Assembly: GCA_015680685.1 (NCBI GenBank)
Contig: MNCI01009664.1
Span: 237,990 to 301,989 of the forward strand
DNA: 64,000 bases
Direction: 5' to 3'
DNA from: Gnetum montanum
Taxonomy: Eukaryota > Streptophyta > Gnetopsida > Gnetales > Gnetaceae
The notes under the pieces are model-generated. The model did not search any database and was not told the DNA's origin. It saw nothing but the letters and a program-made list of their open reading frames with translations. This document shows positions 10,749-22,104 of this stretch, piece after piece; position 1 is the stretch's first letter; each line of letters starts with the position of its first letter. Made by a program: the position numbers and the translations under genes.

Positions 10749-11172
10749 GTAAATCCTATGCTGGCATATCCTAGGATCTATTCCAGTTAACTTAGGGTAT
10801 GACCAGGCAAAGGCTTTTGACCATTTTTTTTATCACTTTCAACAGTCTTTCTTTTTGTTTGGGAACAAGTTTTACGTTGATGATCACCGGTTTTCCATTT
10901 TCAAGGATCATATACTCCAGACTAGTGGGCAATGATTTCAAATCTAGGGGTTCTTATTTAAATCTCTCAGGAATTTCCAACTTCCCCCAGTTGATGTTTT
11001 CGATGTTAAGGTTTGGAAGTTGTCAACAAACTTGCTCCAGTGTGTCTATGCTTTCAATGTAAGGACTAGTTATTCCCTCAGTGAGTTCCATGCATGTTAG
11101 CAAATTGCTCTCTTGATCAGCCATCAGCCATTGGGTGTCTTCTTGTTGTGTGGCTACTGCATATAGGAACTT

Positions 11173-11700
11173 TTATATATTAATGTCTTGTGCACACCGA
11201 TTGCATGCAGGCAATGCTAAACTTCGCATAACCCATGATTTCTGCACGCAATGACACCCTATGTCACTATATGTAATATATGGAACTTTCTTCTTCTTGA
11301 TCTTTCCAAAAGTGTTTTTCTTGGATATTTGTAGAGAAAGATTACAGATTCCTAGGCGTGCATCTACAGTACTTAGCCACATTTTTCCCATTATTATTGG
11401 GAAGTCCCCTTTACCGTTGTTTACTTGTATCACTAGGAAATCAGCTAGATATGACCAACCACATACGGTGGTAACAATATCCTTCACAAGTTCCAAGGGG
11501 ACAGTGATGGACTAGTCAGCTAGCTCTAGTCGAATGTTACTCTTCCTTAATGGAGGTAGGTTCCAGGCTTTATACATTTCTTGTGATATTAAGTTGACTC
11601 TAGAACTTGAGTCTAGAAGAGCTTTACATGGTTCATTCCCAGTGACTTAGAGATAGATTAGAGGACTCCCAGGATTAGAGAATTTCCTAGGAAGGTGACC
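11173..11700 (-). pseudogene. Aspartic protease of element B
   Basis: The active-site segment near 11590-11650 reads CKALLDSSSRVNLIS, with DSS where the family has DSG or DTG. The C-terminal half (11173-11496) contains DFPIIMGKMWLSTVDARLG, the usual Gly-Arg/Lys-x-Trp-Leu loop. Retroviral-type proteases process gag-pol. The frame matches gag C-terminus (11710-12684) but not RT, so a frameshift lies in 10750-11172, which otherwise holds degraded linker sequence. In-frame stops occur. Confidence 0.75.
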
Positions 11701-11709
11701 CACCTTAAT

Positions 11710-14273
11710 CTAGTCAATAACGGTATGTGTTAACATAACCGTGTGCGTTAAGCTTGACTTTTGGGTTGAAGGAGGCCCCGAGGCTTTACTTGGTAGGGAG
11801 GTGTTTAGATGTTCAATTGCTTGTGATGGTGAGGGCTTGGTTGGATTGTTGGTTCTAAAGAAAGATCTTTTCTGCATAAGGTTGTTAGAATCAACTGTAG
11901 GTTGAGGATTCACAACCCTCATGACATTGGGTTGCTGCGGTTGAGTGGCGAGTACCCTTTGCATTGCTAGAGTGGATGGTAATGGAGCTGTCGGTGTGAG
12001 AGATGCGGATGGATTTGGAGGATGGTATGTATGTGATGTGTCTTCCCTAGAAGAAGGAGTCCTATAATACTCCCAAGCTTGGTAGTGATGTTGTGGAGTC
12101 ACGTGACCAACAGAGTCATGTGGAGAGATTGGCTATTGCACGTAGTAGCCATATGGATCTGGTTGCCGGTAAGGGTATTGTTGCCTTGGCAGTGGCATCC
12201 CCCATGATTGTGGGTATTGCCACTGCTAGTGTTACTCGATAGGTTGTGGCGAAGTTCCACTTAGATAATACGTTAATGGTTGGTGGAACTGCCTCGGGTT
12301 ACTTTGAGGATAAGGTAACCGTCGGGGTTCTTGCCATTTGTTAAGTCGTGGGTTAAGTGCATACACCCCAGACTCTTGTAGATGTGAGATTATTGGGCAA
12401 CATCCCTTAGGATGGTCATACTGGCATATCTCACATCTACTGTCATTGTCTGTATTAGAATCCACAACCTCTTTAGTGATAGTCATTTTACCCTTACCTT
12501 TGTTATGTGGATGGTCCAAATCCCTCTTCTTCTTTTTATCATAGTCACTACTTCGCTTCTTAGACTCCTCTACGATTTTGAGAACAGTTTCAAATCTACT
12601 ATCTAAGGAGTTCCACATTTGATCTACCTTTACTGACACTTCTGTTGTTAATTTTTGTAGCAGCAAGGTTTTCCTATTCACCATCTCTTTGAGTGGTGAC
12701 TCATCATCCTCCTCACAAAATCTTACTCCCCTTTTTCAAAGGGAAGGATTGCGGTTGTACTCTTCCATGCTTTCTCTCTTACGTAGCTCCCCTTCTTCCT
12801 TAGTTACTTGCTCCATCAATCTATGGATCTGATGGGACCTAAGCTCTGATAATCTCCCTTGGGCATACGTTCCAAGGGTTCTCCTAGTTTCATGCCTAAG
12901 TCCATCTACGAGATGGCGGAGTTAATCCTGCTACGAGTAACCATGGCCCGGGCAATGATGTAGCAATGCATAGTATCAGTCCATGGCAGCATCCAAGGGG
13001 TCATGAGTTCCCTGCTTCCATCCTTGGATTTGCTTTCATAGGTTGGACACCCGGGAGTACATTTGATACTTATAATTAAATAGTTCTAGCATCGTGCTCC
13101 ACCTTCGAATGGATTCCAGTTCTAAGGACCGGTACTAGCTTTCTGCTTCTTTTACTAGTGTCCTTGGAAACAACTTTAATTTTTGCCACTCGTTCTCAAT
13201 ATTCTGCAAGGCACAAGCATCATGAAATGCTTGTAGATGGTTTTGAGGATTAGCATTGTATCCCCCCTCAAATCGTGGGATGTTATTCATGTCTAATCTC
13301 TTGATCCTGCTATCTTTCTTGTGCCTTGTAGGTATTTAATGGCCTTCGTAATGTCTAACATGCTTCAGGTTGTAAGTAAGGGTTCTTTGTGGTCATTTCT
13401 CTCACAGCGTCTGTGATGTCTACGCAGTTCCCTAATTTCCCTTCTTTCATGCCTTGACTCTCTAGATTGCCCTCATCCTCACTCTCGACTCTCTCGTAGA
13501 GGTCTTTCATTTTGCTTACCCTTATCCTCACAGTTAGGTTCCTTATGACTATGTCCTGATGTTGAAGAAGAGGATGAATGCAATGATGAAGGTGAAGAAG
13601 AAGGAGAACCATTGCCATGACAATGTTTCCTACCTTCTCTTCGGTGGTCCCGGCTCCGATCGTGATGATGATTAGAATGCTCACCCTTATCATGTGTCCG
13701 TGTTCCCTCATTGAACACTTAATGTTCGTGGGGATTAGAACTAGGATTATGAATTGTGGAGCGAAGGTTCTCATACACCACCTCCTCACCATCGTTAGGA
13801 GGGGGAACATCGTTTTGTGGAGAACCTATTGAAATAGGTTCACCACCCTCAATTTTGCTTATGACGGGCGAAGCATTATGGGGTCCTTTACCCTTTAACG
13901 ATGTGTGGTAACTCTACTGTTGCAAGTCCCGTTGACGTTGCACTTCTGTGGGATGGTAGTTCCTTGCGTGGTAATCGCATGCAACGTACTCTACATATAA
14001 CTGTGACATGCCTATTCATGCAAGGGCACGAAGGAGCATGTTAGGGACTGCTATGTCTGGAGGCAACACTATGCTACTCTCCAAGTCTCTCCAACATAGT
14101 TGTTCATCTTGATTGAAGATAAAGGTAAAGTTAGGTATATATTCATCGTGATGAATATATACCACACTGAATTGTTGAGGAACTGGTGGTTCTTGGTTAT
14201 GTGTGTTGTGTCACAGACTGTCTCTAGTGTTGTTCCTAGGTGGTGAAGTGCTTTTGTTCGAAGAAGAAGACAT
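11710..14273 (-). pseudogene. Gag of element B
   Basis: Starts at ATG 14273 (MSSSSNKSTS), the same kind of start as F (34868) and I (62613). The N-terminal part contains VVYIHHDEYIPNFTFIF, then a His/Arg/Ser-rich linker (13479-13718). The core, at about 13050-13250, has ALQNIENEWQKLKLFP, the conserved Trp/Leu motif of retrotransposon gag. The C-terminal part (12232-12684) has CEICQYDHPKGCC, a zinc-knuckle-like CX2CX3HX4C. A Pro/Gln/Ser-rich linker (11710-12102) leads to protease. Several stops and at least one frameshift; gag forms the particle. Confidence 0.8.
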
Positions 14274-14400
14274 TGTAGTCTTGTTCAGTGTGCAATTTAC
14301 TGTTATGTTATTTTTTTTCTTGATTAACCCTAAGGGTCCATTTTAGCTCCCAACGATGTGAATGATTTCCTATGTTCTACGTAGTGTACAAACAACTAAG

Positions 14401-14418
14401 TCCCCGACAATGATGCCA
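14401..14418 (-). promoter_or_regulatory. Primer binding site of element B
   Basis: Minus strand TGGCATCATTGTCGGGGA, one base after the 5' LTR. It matches the complement of a plant tRNA-Asp 3' end (TGGCGCCGTTGCCGGGGA, from memory) at 14 of 18 bases, and all four differences are transitions. Confidence 0.75.
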
Positions 14419-14419
14419 A

Positions 14420-15213
14420 TGATGAGTGGCGAGGTACCCCTACACTCAACCATACGAATACGAGTGTCTCACGTGCGATCTAGTCGAACTCCAAGGACTA
14501 AGTGCTTACGTGCCTTAATGGAACACTTAAGGTTAATCAATCGTTGTCCTCCCAAACTTACCTGTATTGTCACGGTTGTATGGTTAAGTAAGTTTGAGGT
14601 ATGTGATTATTATATCTTTTATCTTTTTAACACCTATGCTAATAGGGGAAGGGTGAAGAGACTAAGTGACTAACTTTCATTAACTACTCACTAACTAAGT
14701 TCTAAGTATCCTAGCATCAGTATCTGTTCCCACTTGCCACACACACCCTGAACCAGTGCAACGCTACTAGGATTACCAAACACTATTCGTTACTGGGTTA
14801 CCAAGCATTACACACGTGCTCGAAGCAGTCGTATTGAATGCACTTAACTAGGAGAGTAAAGGGTTGAGAGAGATTAATTATCTAAGAAAGCATTTAAACA
14901 TTTAACAACAATTAAATCCTATTTAGCTTAGTCCACATGCTGCAAGGTTTATCAGAAAGTTCATCTTTATTGCCTTACACAAATGTGTGCTCAGGTACAA
15001 TTTGCTCGAATAAGGATCCGTTCACTTTGAGACTCCTACTACGAGAACATGGAAATTATTCTAACTATGGAATGGTAAAACTGCTATAGTTTGGCTAAGG
15101 GTCTAGATCTAGATGAGTGAACAAGGGAAAGCCGCCTCTTATTTATAAAACTGGCGACGGGCTGCGATATTGCGTACACGATATTGCAGCTGATGCGATA
15201 TCGCAGCTTATCA
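14420..15213 (-). repeat. 5' LTR of element B (794 bp)
   Basis: Minus strand from TGATAAGCTGCG at the right to CCACTCATCA at the left. It carries a palindrome-rich U3 with GATATCGC repeats and a TATA-like CTTATAAATAAGAGG stretch (minus, near 15140) that would start element transcription leftward. Confidence 0.9.
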
Positions 15214-15218
15214 CTATT
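15214..15218. repeat. Target site duplication of element B, right copy
   Basis: CTATT, identical to 5428-5432. Confidence 0.85.
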
Positions 15219-15259
15219 TATAGAACTGCTTGAATAAAAATAAATATATAGATATAGTG

Positions 15260-15910
15260 TTTATTGGTTGATATTTTTTCAGAAGCTGAAACTAAAATAA
15301 TAATCTCTTTTCAAGAGAAGTTGTTAATTACTATTTTAATTCATCATGATTCTATTTAATTTACTTTAAATGAAGTAATAGAGGGCATTAATATATTGGC
15401 AATTGGAAAAGCTATTGATTTTGATGGTTTGTATGTTAAATTACTTAAATAGGCAAGACTTTTATTAATAAAGAAATTTTTCATTAATTGAACTTAGCTA
15501 TGAAGAATGGCTTGAATCAACAATGAAAAGTCAACAAGGTAGTACTTATATATAAAAAGTGTGATAAAAATAATTTGAACAAATATTGCATGATAGTTGT
15601 AAGTAATATTTTTGCTAAGTTGTTAGGCACTATTCTTGAAAAAAGACTTAGCACTTAGGTAGAAGATAATAATATAAAAACAATGTGTCAGACAAGTTTC
15701 AAGTAGAACCATTGCACAATTAACCACTTAGTTACACAAATATTGTATGGAAGTTGCAAAAAAACCTAACAAAGAATTGTTTATTTTCTTTGTTAACTTC
15801 GCAAAAATATATGATTCAATGATTCGAAGAAATTTGTGATTGTGCCTAAATAGTTTAGGCATCTCTACAGAATTGATGGTAATACAAAAGTTATATGAAG
15901 AAGTCAACTA
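15260..15910 (+). pseudogene. LINE (non-LTR retrotransposon) reverse transcriptase relic
   Basis: Plus-strand translation keeps the L1-type RT framework: EVIEGINILAIGKAIDFDGL near 15372, then KKCDKNNLNKYCMIVVSNIF and LLGTILEKRLST near 15555-15655, where intact LINEs have KKGDK..NNYRPISLL and ..ILANRL. A later segment (NNIKTMCQTSF) fits the following conserved block. Numerous stops. No 5' or 3' end identified; element B lies immediately left, an LTR relic right. Confidence 0.65.
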
Positions 15911-15929
15911 ATAAACCTTGATATTCATT

Positions 15930-16315
15930 ACAGTCTTAGGGAAACTCTTGCAATTTGTTTTCATAGTTTACACTTAATAGTAGAGTGAATACCTATAGTG
16001 TGGTGTTGAGCAGTTGAATGAAACCTTCATTCGAGTGGATTGTACTTGGGCACAGTTCATGAATAGCAATAAAGATCGAGATTGCTTATCATCATTGCAG
16101 CATACACTTAGTTCTTTGTTTTACTTAGCTACTTTCTTTACTTAGTTTAACTTTCATGTTTACTTTAGCTTAGTTCTATACATTTCTAAAATACTTTACT
16201 TTTCACATTTATTAGTAAGGTGGAATGAGTATGACTAGTTTCAAGCATATAAGCATAATCATTTTGTAATCCTAGTAGTGTTATTGCTTAGTTCACCTAG
16301 TAGCATAATACTTGG
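15930..16315 (+). repeat. Element D: left part of a plus-strand Athila-like LTR
   Basis: Contains CTCTTGCAATTTG and AGCAATAAAGATCGAGATTG, as in R/U5 of the LTRs of A and F. It ends with CTTGG (16311-16315), where C inserted; the LTR resumes at 25481 and ends at 25815 with a primer binding site. Its 5' boundary is truncated or not recognisable. Confidence 0.7.
16311..16315. repeat. Target site duplication of element C, left copy
   Basis: CTTGG directly before TGATGAG; repeated at 25476-25480 directly after the right LTR. Confidence 0.85.
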
Positions 16316-17149
16316 TGATGAGTGATGAGGTACCCCTATGCTCAACCATACAAATATGAGTGTGTACACGCAATCTTGTCAAACTCCACAGACAGACTAG
16401 TTGTGGCACTTAGACAGTTATACATCAATCATAGTTGTTGTCCTCCCATCTAGACTAGTATTTTCTTTGTCACATAAGGTTTAGTCTAGAGTGAGATGTA
16501 TGCTACTCCTAAGGACAATGAGAAATAACTTAATTAAGTTAATAAGCAATAGGAAATAAAATCTAAGCTAGCCTAAGTGCAATGAGCATCTGTCCCTAAT
16601 CATTCATACACATCTTGGACTTCATGTACTACTTCTACGATTACCAAGTGCACATCAATCGAGACACTACTTGATACATTACTGGGTTACCACATAGTTA
16701 CACTTAATTGTTCATGATTAAGACGTACTCATTTTGCGTTAACAACAGGAATAGTAAATGATGATAAAAGAAATATTAACTAAGAAAAAAATAATAAATA
16801 ATTAACAATTAAAATAAGTAAAAGCTAAGTGAATGTTGCAATGATGGAGTAATCTTGATTTTTATTGTCGATCATGTGCATGTCCAAGTACGTCGCACTC
16901 AAAAAAATGTTTCGTACAATTACAAGCATCACACTACGGGCATGCATGTGGGAAAGAACTAAAAACTAACTAAAAAACTGACAAAAGACTCGACCCAAAA
17001 GACTTAAGACTCTAATGACTCTAATCCCTTGCACCTAAGTGCTATATTTATAGGCTAACATAGGAATCATGATATTGTGTATACGATATCATATCTACGC
17101 TACGATATTGCGTACTCGATGTTAGGGCTTGGCAAACCGTGATTCATCA
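16316..17149 (-). repeat. 3' LTR of element C (834 bp)
   Basis: Minus strand TGATGAATCACGG at the right end and CTCATCACTCATCA at the left. U3 holds decayed GATATC palindromes (about 17060-17125). It aligns with 24610-25475 throughout by eye, with many transition differences. Confidence 0.88.
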
Positions 17150-17170
17150 TACCCCCACGACTAAATAAAA
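17150..17170 (-). other. Polypurine tract of element C
   Basis: Minus strand TTTAGTCGTGGGGGT against the LTR start, preceded by TTGAGGACGAGTTTT as in A and B. Confidence 0.78.
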
Positions 17171-17329
17171 ACTCGTCCTCAAGTTAAACAAAATGAGGAA
17201 CAAGTTCATTTAATTACATAGTAGATAGGTATGGGATTATTAAATGACTATGGATTATTTCATATCACAGTATGGGACTAAACAAAACAAAATTGGGATA
17301 CCAACACAAAATACAAAATTGTTTGGAAC

Positions 17330-20135
17330 TCATGTGGTTTCTGGTGGCGGTGGCTCCTCCATGGGCTTTTTCCCTTTATCCTATGCTCCAAGCTTTTGAA
17401 ATGGATACTTTTGAAAGAGTGCCTAAAGTTTTTCCTCCTTTGTCCAAGAATCATGTGCTATCCATGCTGGTGTTCCAATGTTTGATGAAGTCTGCACCTT
17501 CCATGGACATAGCGATTGCGAAAACATCTAATTAGCTTTGACATAACAGGTCACAAATAGTTGTTGTTCCTCGTCATAGGCTCTGGCTTTGTTTTTGAAT
17601 TCTTGATAATCCGTGAGTTGTCAAGCCAATTCTGCTACTATGTCCTTTTAGCCTTGGTAGCTAGCTTTTACCACCTCTAGTTCAAAGTTTGCTATCTCTA
17701 GTCTCTATAATGTCTTCTTGTGTTTAGCAAACTTTGTCTCATATTTGGCATAGGTGGTAGCTACCTACTTTTCTAGCTTAGTCCTCAGGCACCTTGTTGT
17801 TAACATGGCCAAGTTGGCATACCACAGATTTACCAACTCCATGTATTCTATCAGATCCTGGATCTATAGGTCCTGGCTCTTTAATTATGCTTGGTGGGCG
17901 AAGGCATAAGTGTCTAGTATGGCTTGCTAGTTAATGTGTTGAGCACTAAAAAGAGTTAATGTGATGCTTAGCCATACATATCTCTTTTTCAATAATCTCC
18001 TTATACATTCCCACCTGATCACAAAAATGTTTCTTCAACTTTTCATGCTGCTTAGCCTCATTTTGCTATGCGCTTATTTCAATGGCCATCTTCTATCGAA
18101 TAGTGTGTACCTCCTCCATTGAGGGGGTTTTGTTCTCTCTGGCTAAGCGACTTATGTCTTGGTTGACTCATATTAGTTGTTCTCGCATTTGCTAGAAACT
18201 TTCCTTGAGAACATTCTTTTGTTTTTCAACTGTCGTAAACTGAAGATTTTCAGCAGTAAGGAGTTTATTCTCTTTTTGTAAGGCCTTGAGTGCTTTTGCA
18301 TGTGCATATGTCTGAGCCTATTCTTTTGAAGCATCCTAATTAGCCTTCTCTTTTTCCATTGCCACCCTTTTATTCTCCACTAGCAATTTATTTAGCTGCT
18401 CTGTCTTAAATGATTCTAGCTGATCGACTGGAACAAGTTGGGATGGATCCCACTGTTCAGCTTGTAGGGCAACGAACTTTTCCTGGAGTTTCCTCAACTC
18501 GTCTTCTGCGTGTTCAGCCCTAACCTTAGCCATGACCAACTTTCCTTTAGTGGAAATGAGGTCTGATTGTGCCACTTTGACATCTTGGGGGATGTTAAAC
18601 AAGGATGTTATTACTTGTTTTGTTCATAGCAAGTGATTTAGAGGATCCTCATGTTCCGTAGGAGTAATTAAGGTATCGGCTAGAACTTGAGCATCACGTG
18701 CTTCTGTGAAATTTGCCAGTGGCATAACAGGGACATTAAATGATTCTTTAATATGGTTGGTGACCACCTCTGCTACTCTAGCTGCATCCTAGTGTTGCAT
18801 GATCACTATTGTGGTGCCTTCACCAGTTTCCAATTGTACTTGGAATGATGCAATATTTCCCGAGATCTATTGTGACTAATGCAATTACCCTCCTCCTATT
18901 TGTATTGAGACCTTACCCTTTGTAGGATCAATTTATATGGTGGGTTGTACAACATCATCAATTATCTTGAAGAGATTGGCCTCATCCCTACTTCCCCACT
19001 TGACCGTTTTTGTAATGTCCCTAAGATGGCTCATCGATGATCGGTAATCTTGCCACGGCGGTGGTGGTTGCTAGTCTTGCTGGCCTGTTGGCTACATGTT
19101 GGGCCCTACTTCTTATTGTTGGCTAAGCCTCATGTTTGGAAGTTAGCTAGGCCCTATTCTTTGAGGTGCAGTGGGCCCAATTGTCTATTCTTGTTTAGGC
19201 TTCAATGTCTCACCAACATCTTTTCTTGGTGCTGGTGGCTTTAGTAATTTGGCACATGAAGCATTTTGAGCTTTTCTAGGAACATCATTAGTGTATCCTA
19301 GAATTCCAACATGTTGGCATAGCTTCCTGATTAGACATGGAAAGGGGAGTGTGAACTTTTCTATTTTTCGTTCTTCAAACCACATTAATATCTCTGTTAA
19401 ATATAAATGGGGCAAAATGGCATCAACCTTGCCCATCAAGATTGCACTTCCTTTGGTTGCACAAGTAGAAATCCTATTTAACCCCTTCATTGGAAAAATG
19501 TGATAGGTGCTAATTTTGAAATAAATTCTCTCTTCAATGGTTAGTTCTCCATATGTTTTGTCTTCTTTATTGTACATCCTTTTTAGCAATATTTTTTTTG
19601 CATCTGCATCAGAGCGGGTGGATATATGAGCAGCTTTAGGCCTTGTATTTGAAAGATTTAGAACTTTCGTAATGGCCTTTGTGGAGAAATCAACTGAAAT
19701 TCCACCAATGTCAATAGTGGTGCCTTCCTCTTTATTATGCCAAAATTGATAGGTTTCTCCCAAATACCATTCTCCACTTTCCAAGAGGATAGGCCATAGT
19801 GGAGATCCCTTGAGGTGATCCTTGACTGGTTTAGGGGCGAATTTAGTAAAAGGCCCAAAATTAAGTTCCACAATCATTGCAGTAGATGTGGAACTTTCCC
19901 AAATGGCTTGAACACATTCTAGGGACAATGTGAGATGTTGTCCTTGTTCGGGTGCCCTACCCTCTCCACCTTCTACTTGATTGGATTGGGCAGTGATAGG
20001 GGTTTCTTGATGGATGCTAAATGATTGTGCCTCCTATTCTACATGTTCCACATGAGGTCCTTGGCCTTTGCCTCTTCTTGGATGTTTGGCTGCACCTTGA
20101 GAAGGTCCTCCCTGTTGTCCTCATTTAGGGGCCAT
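17330..20135 (-). pseudogene. aORF of element C (N-terminal transposon-protein domain, C-terminal coiled coil)
   Basis: Starts at ATG 20135 (MAPK, then TGA probably from an Arg CGA) and keeps one frame to about 18336; the end near 17330 is in another frame. The N-terminal domain (19185-19928) contains MIVELNFGPF, LKGSPLWPILLESG and YQFWHNKEEGTT. A middle region is Gln/Pro-rich with stops. The C-terminal region (18336-18602 and on) is Lys/Glu/Leu-rich with heptad spacing, a likely coiled coil. It occupies the position of the env-like ORF of Athila elements, but I see no signal peptide or membrane helix. Function unknown; element A has a shortened version. Confidence 0.7.
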
Positions 20136-20439
20136 CTATAATCACACAAAGATTGATTGTTAGTAAGGTTATTTAAAGAAGTTCAATTATCTCATATCTT
20201 ACTCATTACCTTTAATAAATGTTGAATTATTTGCTTAGTGTGATTTAAGTGTTAGAAATTTTTCAAGGAAGTTCCCCTAAAAGTTTTAATGTCAATCCCA
20301 ATTTGATCAGGTGACTCTAATAACAATTTAAATGATTTAGGTGAAGGAAGAAAATTAGTTTAGCATGAGTTTTTAACATTTTCTAATAGTACTTACCCCT
20401 ATGATATCCTTCGAGTGATAGTAAATTTCAAAAAAGTTA

Positions 20440-20700
20440 TGCACAAATTCTACCATATCCCTCCCCCACGACTGAGTTAAACACTCTAGGTTTAATTAGG
20501 TGTGACTGGAAGGGAAATCAGAATGTTAACGTGTGAGATATTGATGGGTGAATATTAGACTTTCAAAGTGCTAAAAATCGTGGAAGAAAATTTGAATAAC
20601 TCCATGCGTAAACTATTGAAAATGACTTCTAAGCATGCAAGGACCCCATATATATAGTTTTTATAGATCTGATATCACACATGCAATAGCACGTACTTGA
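20440..20700 (-). promoter_or_regulatory. LTR-like promoter and PPT-like site upstream of the element C aORF
   Basis: On the minus strand: a GATATC-bearing stretch (20665-20700, with TGATATCAGATC) like LTR U3, then TATA-like CTATAAAAACTATATATATGG (complement of 20647-20667), then CTCAGTCGTGGGGGAG (complement of 20461-20476), then the aORF ATG 325 bp further. This repeats the U3-TATA signature of the LTRs inside the element, suggesting separate transcription of the aORF. Element B keeps the TATA-like and PPT-like parts although its aORF is gone. Confidence 0.45.
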
Positions 20701-22104
20701 TATTGCGTCCCATCCAAAATAGGGTACTTAGTAAAATTGATGATTTTTTGAGTTTTTATGGCAAAAAATGAAGGATTTGAGTTAGATTGGTAAGGTCTGG
20801 GGTAATGTTGAGTGGAAATTAAGGCACCAAAAGTGTAATGAAGTGGAGTTATACAATGAAGTTCTTTGAAAAGGGTAAGGAAAAAGGACATGTAGTGGTT
20901 CTAAGGAATGTTTGGTTGAAATAATGACAAAGGAAAGAACATATTTAGCAATGTAGTACTTGGAGTGTATAAAATGATGTGGTGATGTGTAACAAGTACA
21001 AATTACAAAAGTCATGTAAGTGGGTCCTCCTCAAAGTAAGTTCTAACCTATAATGCCCTTGCGTGACCACACCTTAAAATGTCCATAGGCACTAAAAGGG
21101 TTAAATGTAATTTGCATTTGTGCAACAAAACACACATATGATAAGTACCACCAAAATGAGGCATAAATGCTATGCCACACAAGACACAAGTTAGAAGTAC
21201 TTGGACTGTGAGATGAGAGGAATTGTAGAAGGGATTATAGAGATTAGGATGCAAGGTAACTTACCTTGGGCACAATGAATCTTAAGTGTTGTACATGGTT
21301 AAAGTACCATCAGCCTTTTGCTCCAAGATCAGAACCAAGTCCATACCTCTAATTAGTGACATCGCATTGTTCCACACCAATGATAGACAACCATAAGAGC
21401 ATCGTGACAGCAAGGTGTACAATCACTTGGCATTTTGCACAAGGGAGGAGTGATTTAAATTTTTCTGTGGCATGTTTTCCTTGAGCATTTCTTTTTTTTT
21501 GTTCTTCTTTCATTTCTTTTTCTTCTTCTAGCTGCTTTTGCACTTTGTCTTTCCCAATGAGAATCTAGAGAAGCTGCCAACCTTTAAGCATGGATGCATG
21601 TCTTTCTAGTGGGACCCCCCAAAACAGCATTGAGTTCCCTTATTGAGTGCCTTGATTACAACTCTTACTCCCATTGTTCATTAGATCTACAAGGATCTTA
21701 ATACAACCAAGCTGCATGATAGCATATACAAATGTCACCAAAGAGAATCCACAAGTCCCCTTGATGTCAGACCCTTGCCATTCCCTCTTAGTTCGTCACT
21801 CTTCACTTTAGGCATAATGAGGACAAGGTTACTTTTAAGTTTAAATGATAATAAGAATATCATCGTAGCTAGAGTAGAACCTCTTATTAATAGAATGGGT
21901 GGGTGGATGTTGTGGGCTCATTGTCCAAATAATTAGTCACATGTGACTTGATAGCATAGAACAACACCTTAACCTACTAGTTACATGAGTGTTTTATTCA
22001 TAGATGAGATTAGCCTCAAAAAGATAAAATGATACATTGAAAAATGAAGAATTAGAAAATAAAAAACAAAAAATTGTAAGACCAAAGAAAAGGAAAAAAA
22101 TTTA
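20701..22104 (-). other. Non-coding region of element C between gag and aORF
   Basis: No gene recognised. Segment 21018-21110 matches 6893-6980 of B. A degenerate form of the post-pol PPT-like site is seen near 22125-22145, so this region equals the DNA after pol in B. Short frames here are chance. Confidence 0.6.

Larger units (their letters stand above)
5433..15213 (-). mobile_element. Element B: near-complete Athila-like Ty3/gypsy retrotransposon (9.78 kb)
   Basis: Bounded by LTRs (3' LTR 5433-6140, 5' LTR 14420-15213) and TSD CTATT. Read on the minus strand: 5' LTR, PBS, gag, protease, RT, RNase H, integrase, a PPT-like site after pol, about 1.9 kb of non-coding DNA, the PPT and the 3' LTR. 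Domain order PR-RT-RH-INT and the FMDD form of the RT motif place it in Ty3/gypsy, Athila-like. Differences between its LTRs, compared by eye, are nearly all transitions. No aORF remains. Stops and two lost integrase residues make it non-autonomous. Confidence 0.92.

Noticed and set aside
13355-13810. Long minus-strand frame with Ile/Val/His-rich product in B
   Set aside because: It is a shadow of the gag linker; the real frame is 13479-13718, continuous with the ATG at 14273.
17272-17535. 87-codon plus-strand frame
   Set aside because: Antisense to the C-terminal end of the element C aORF.
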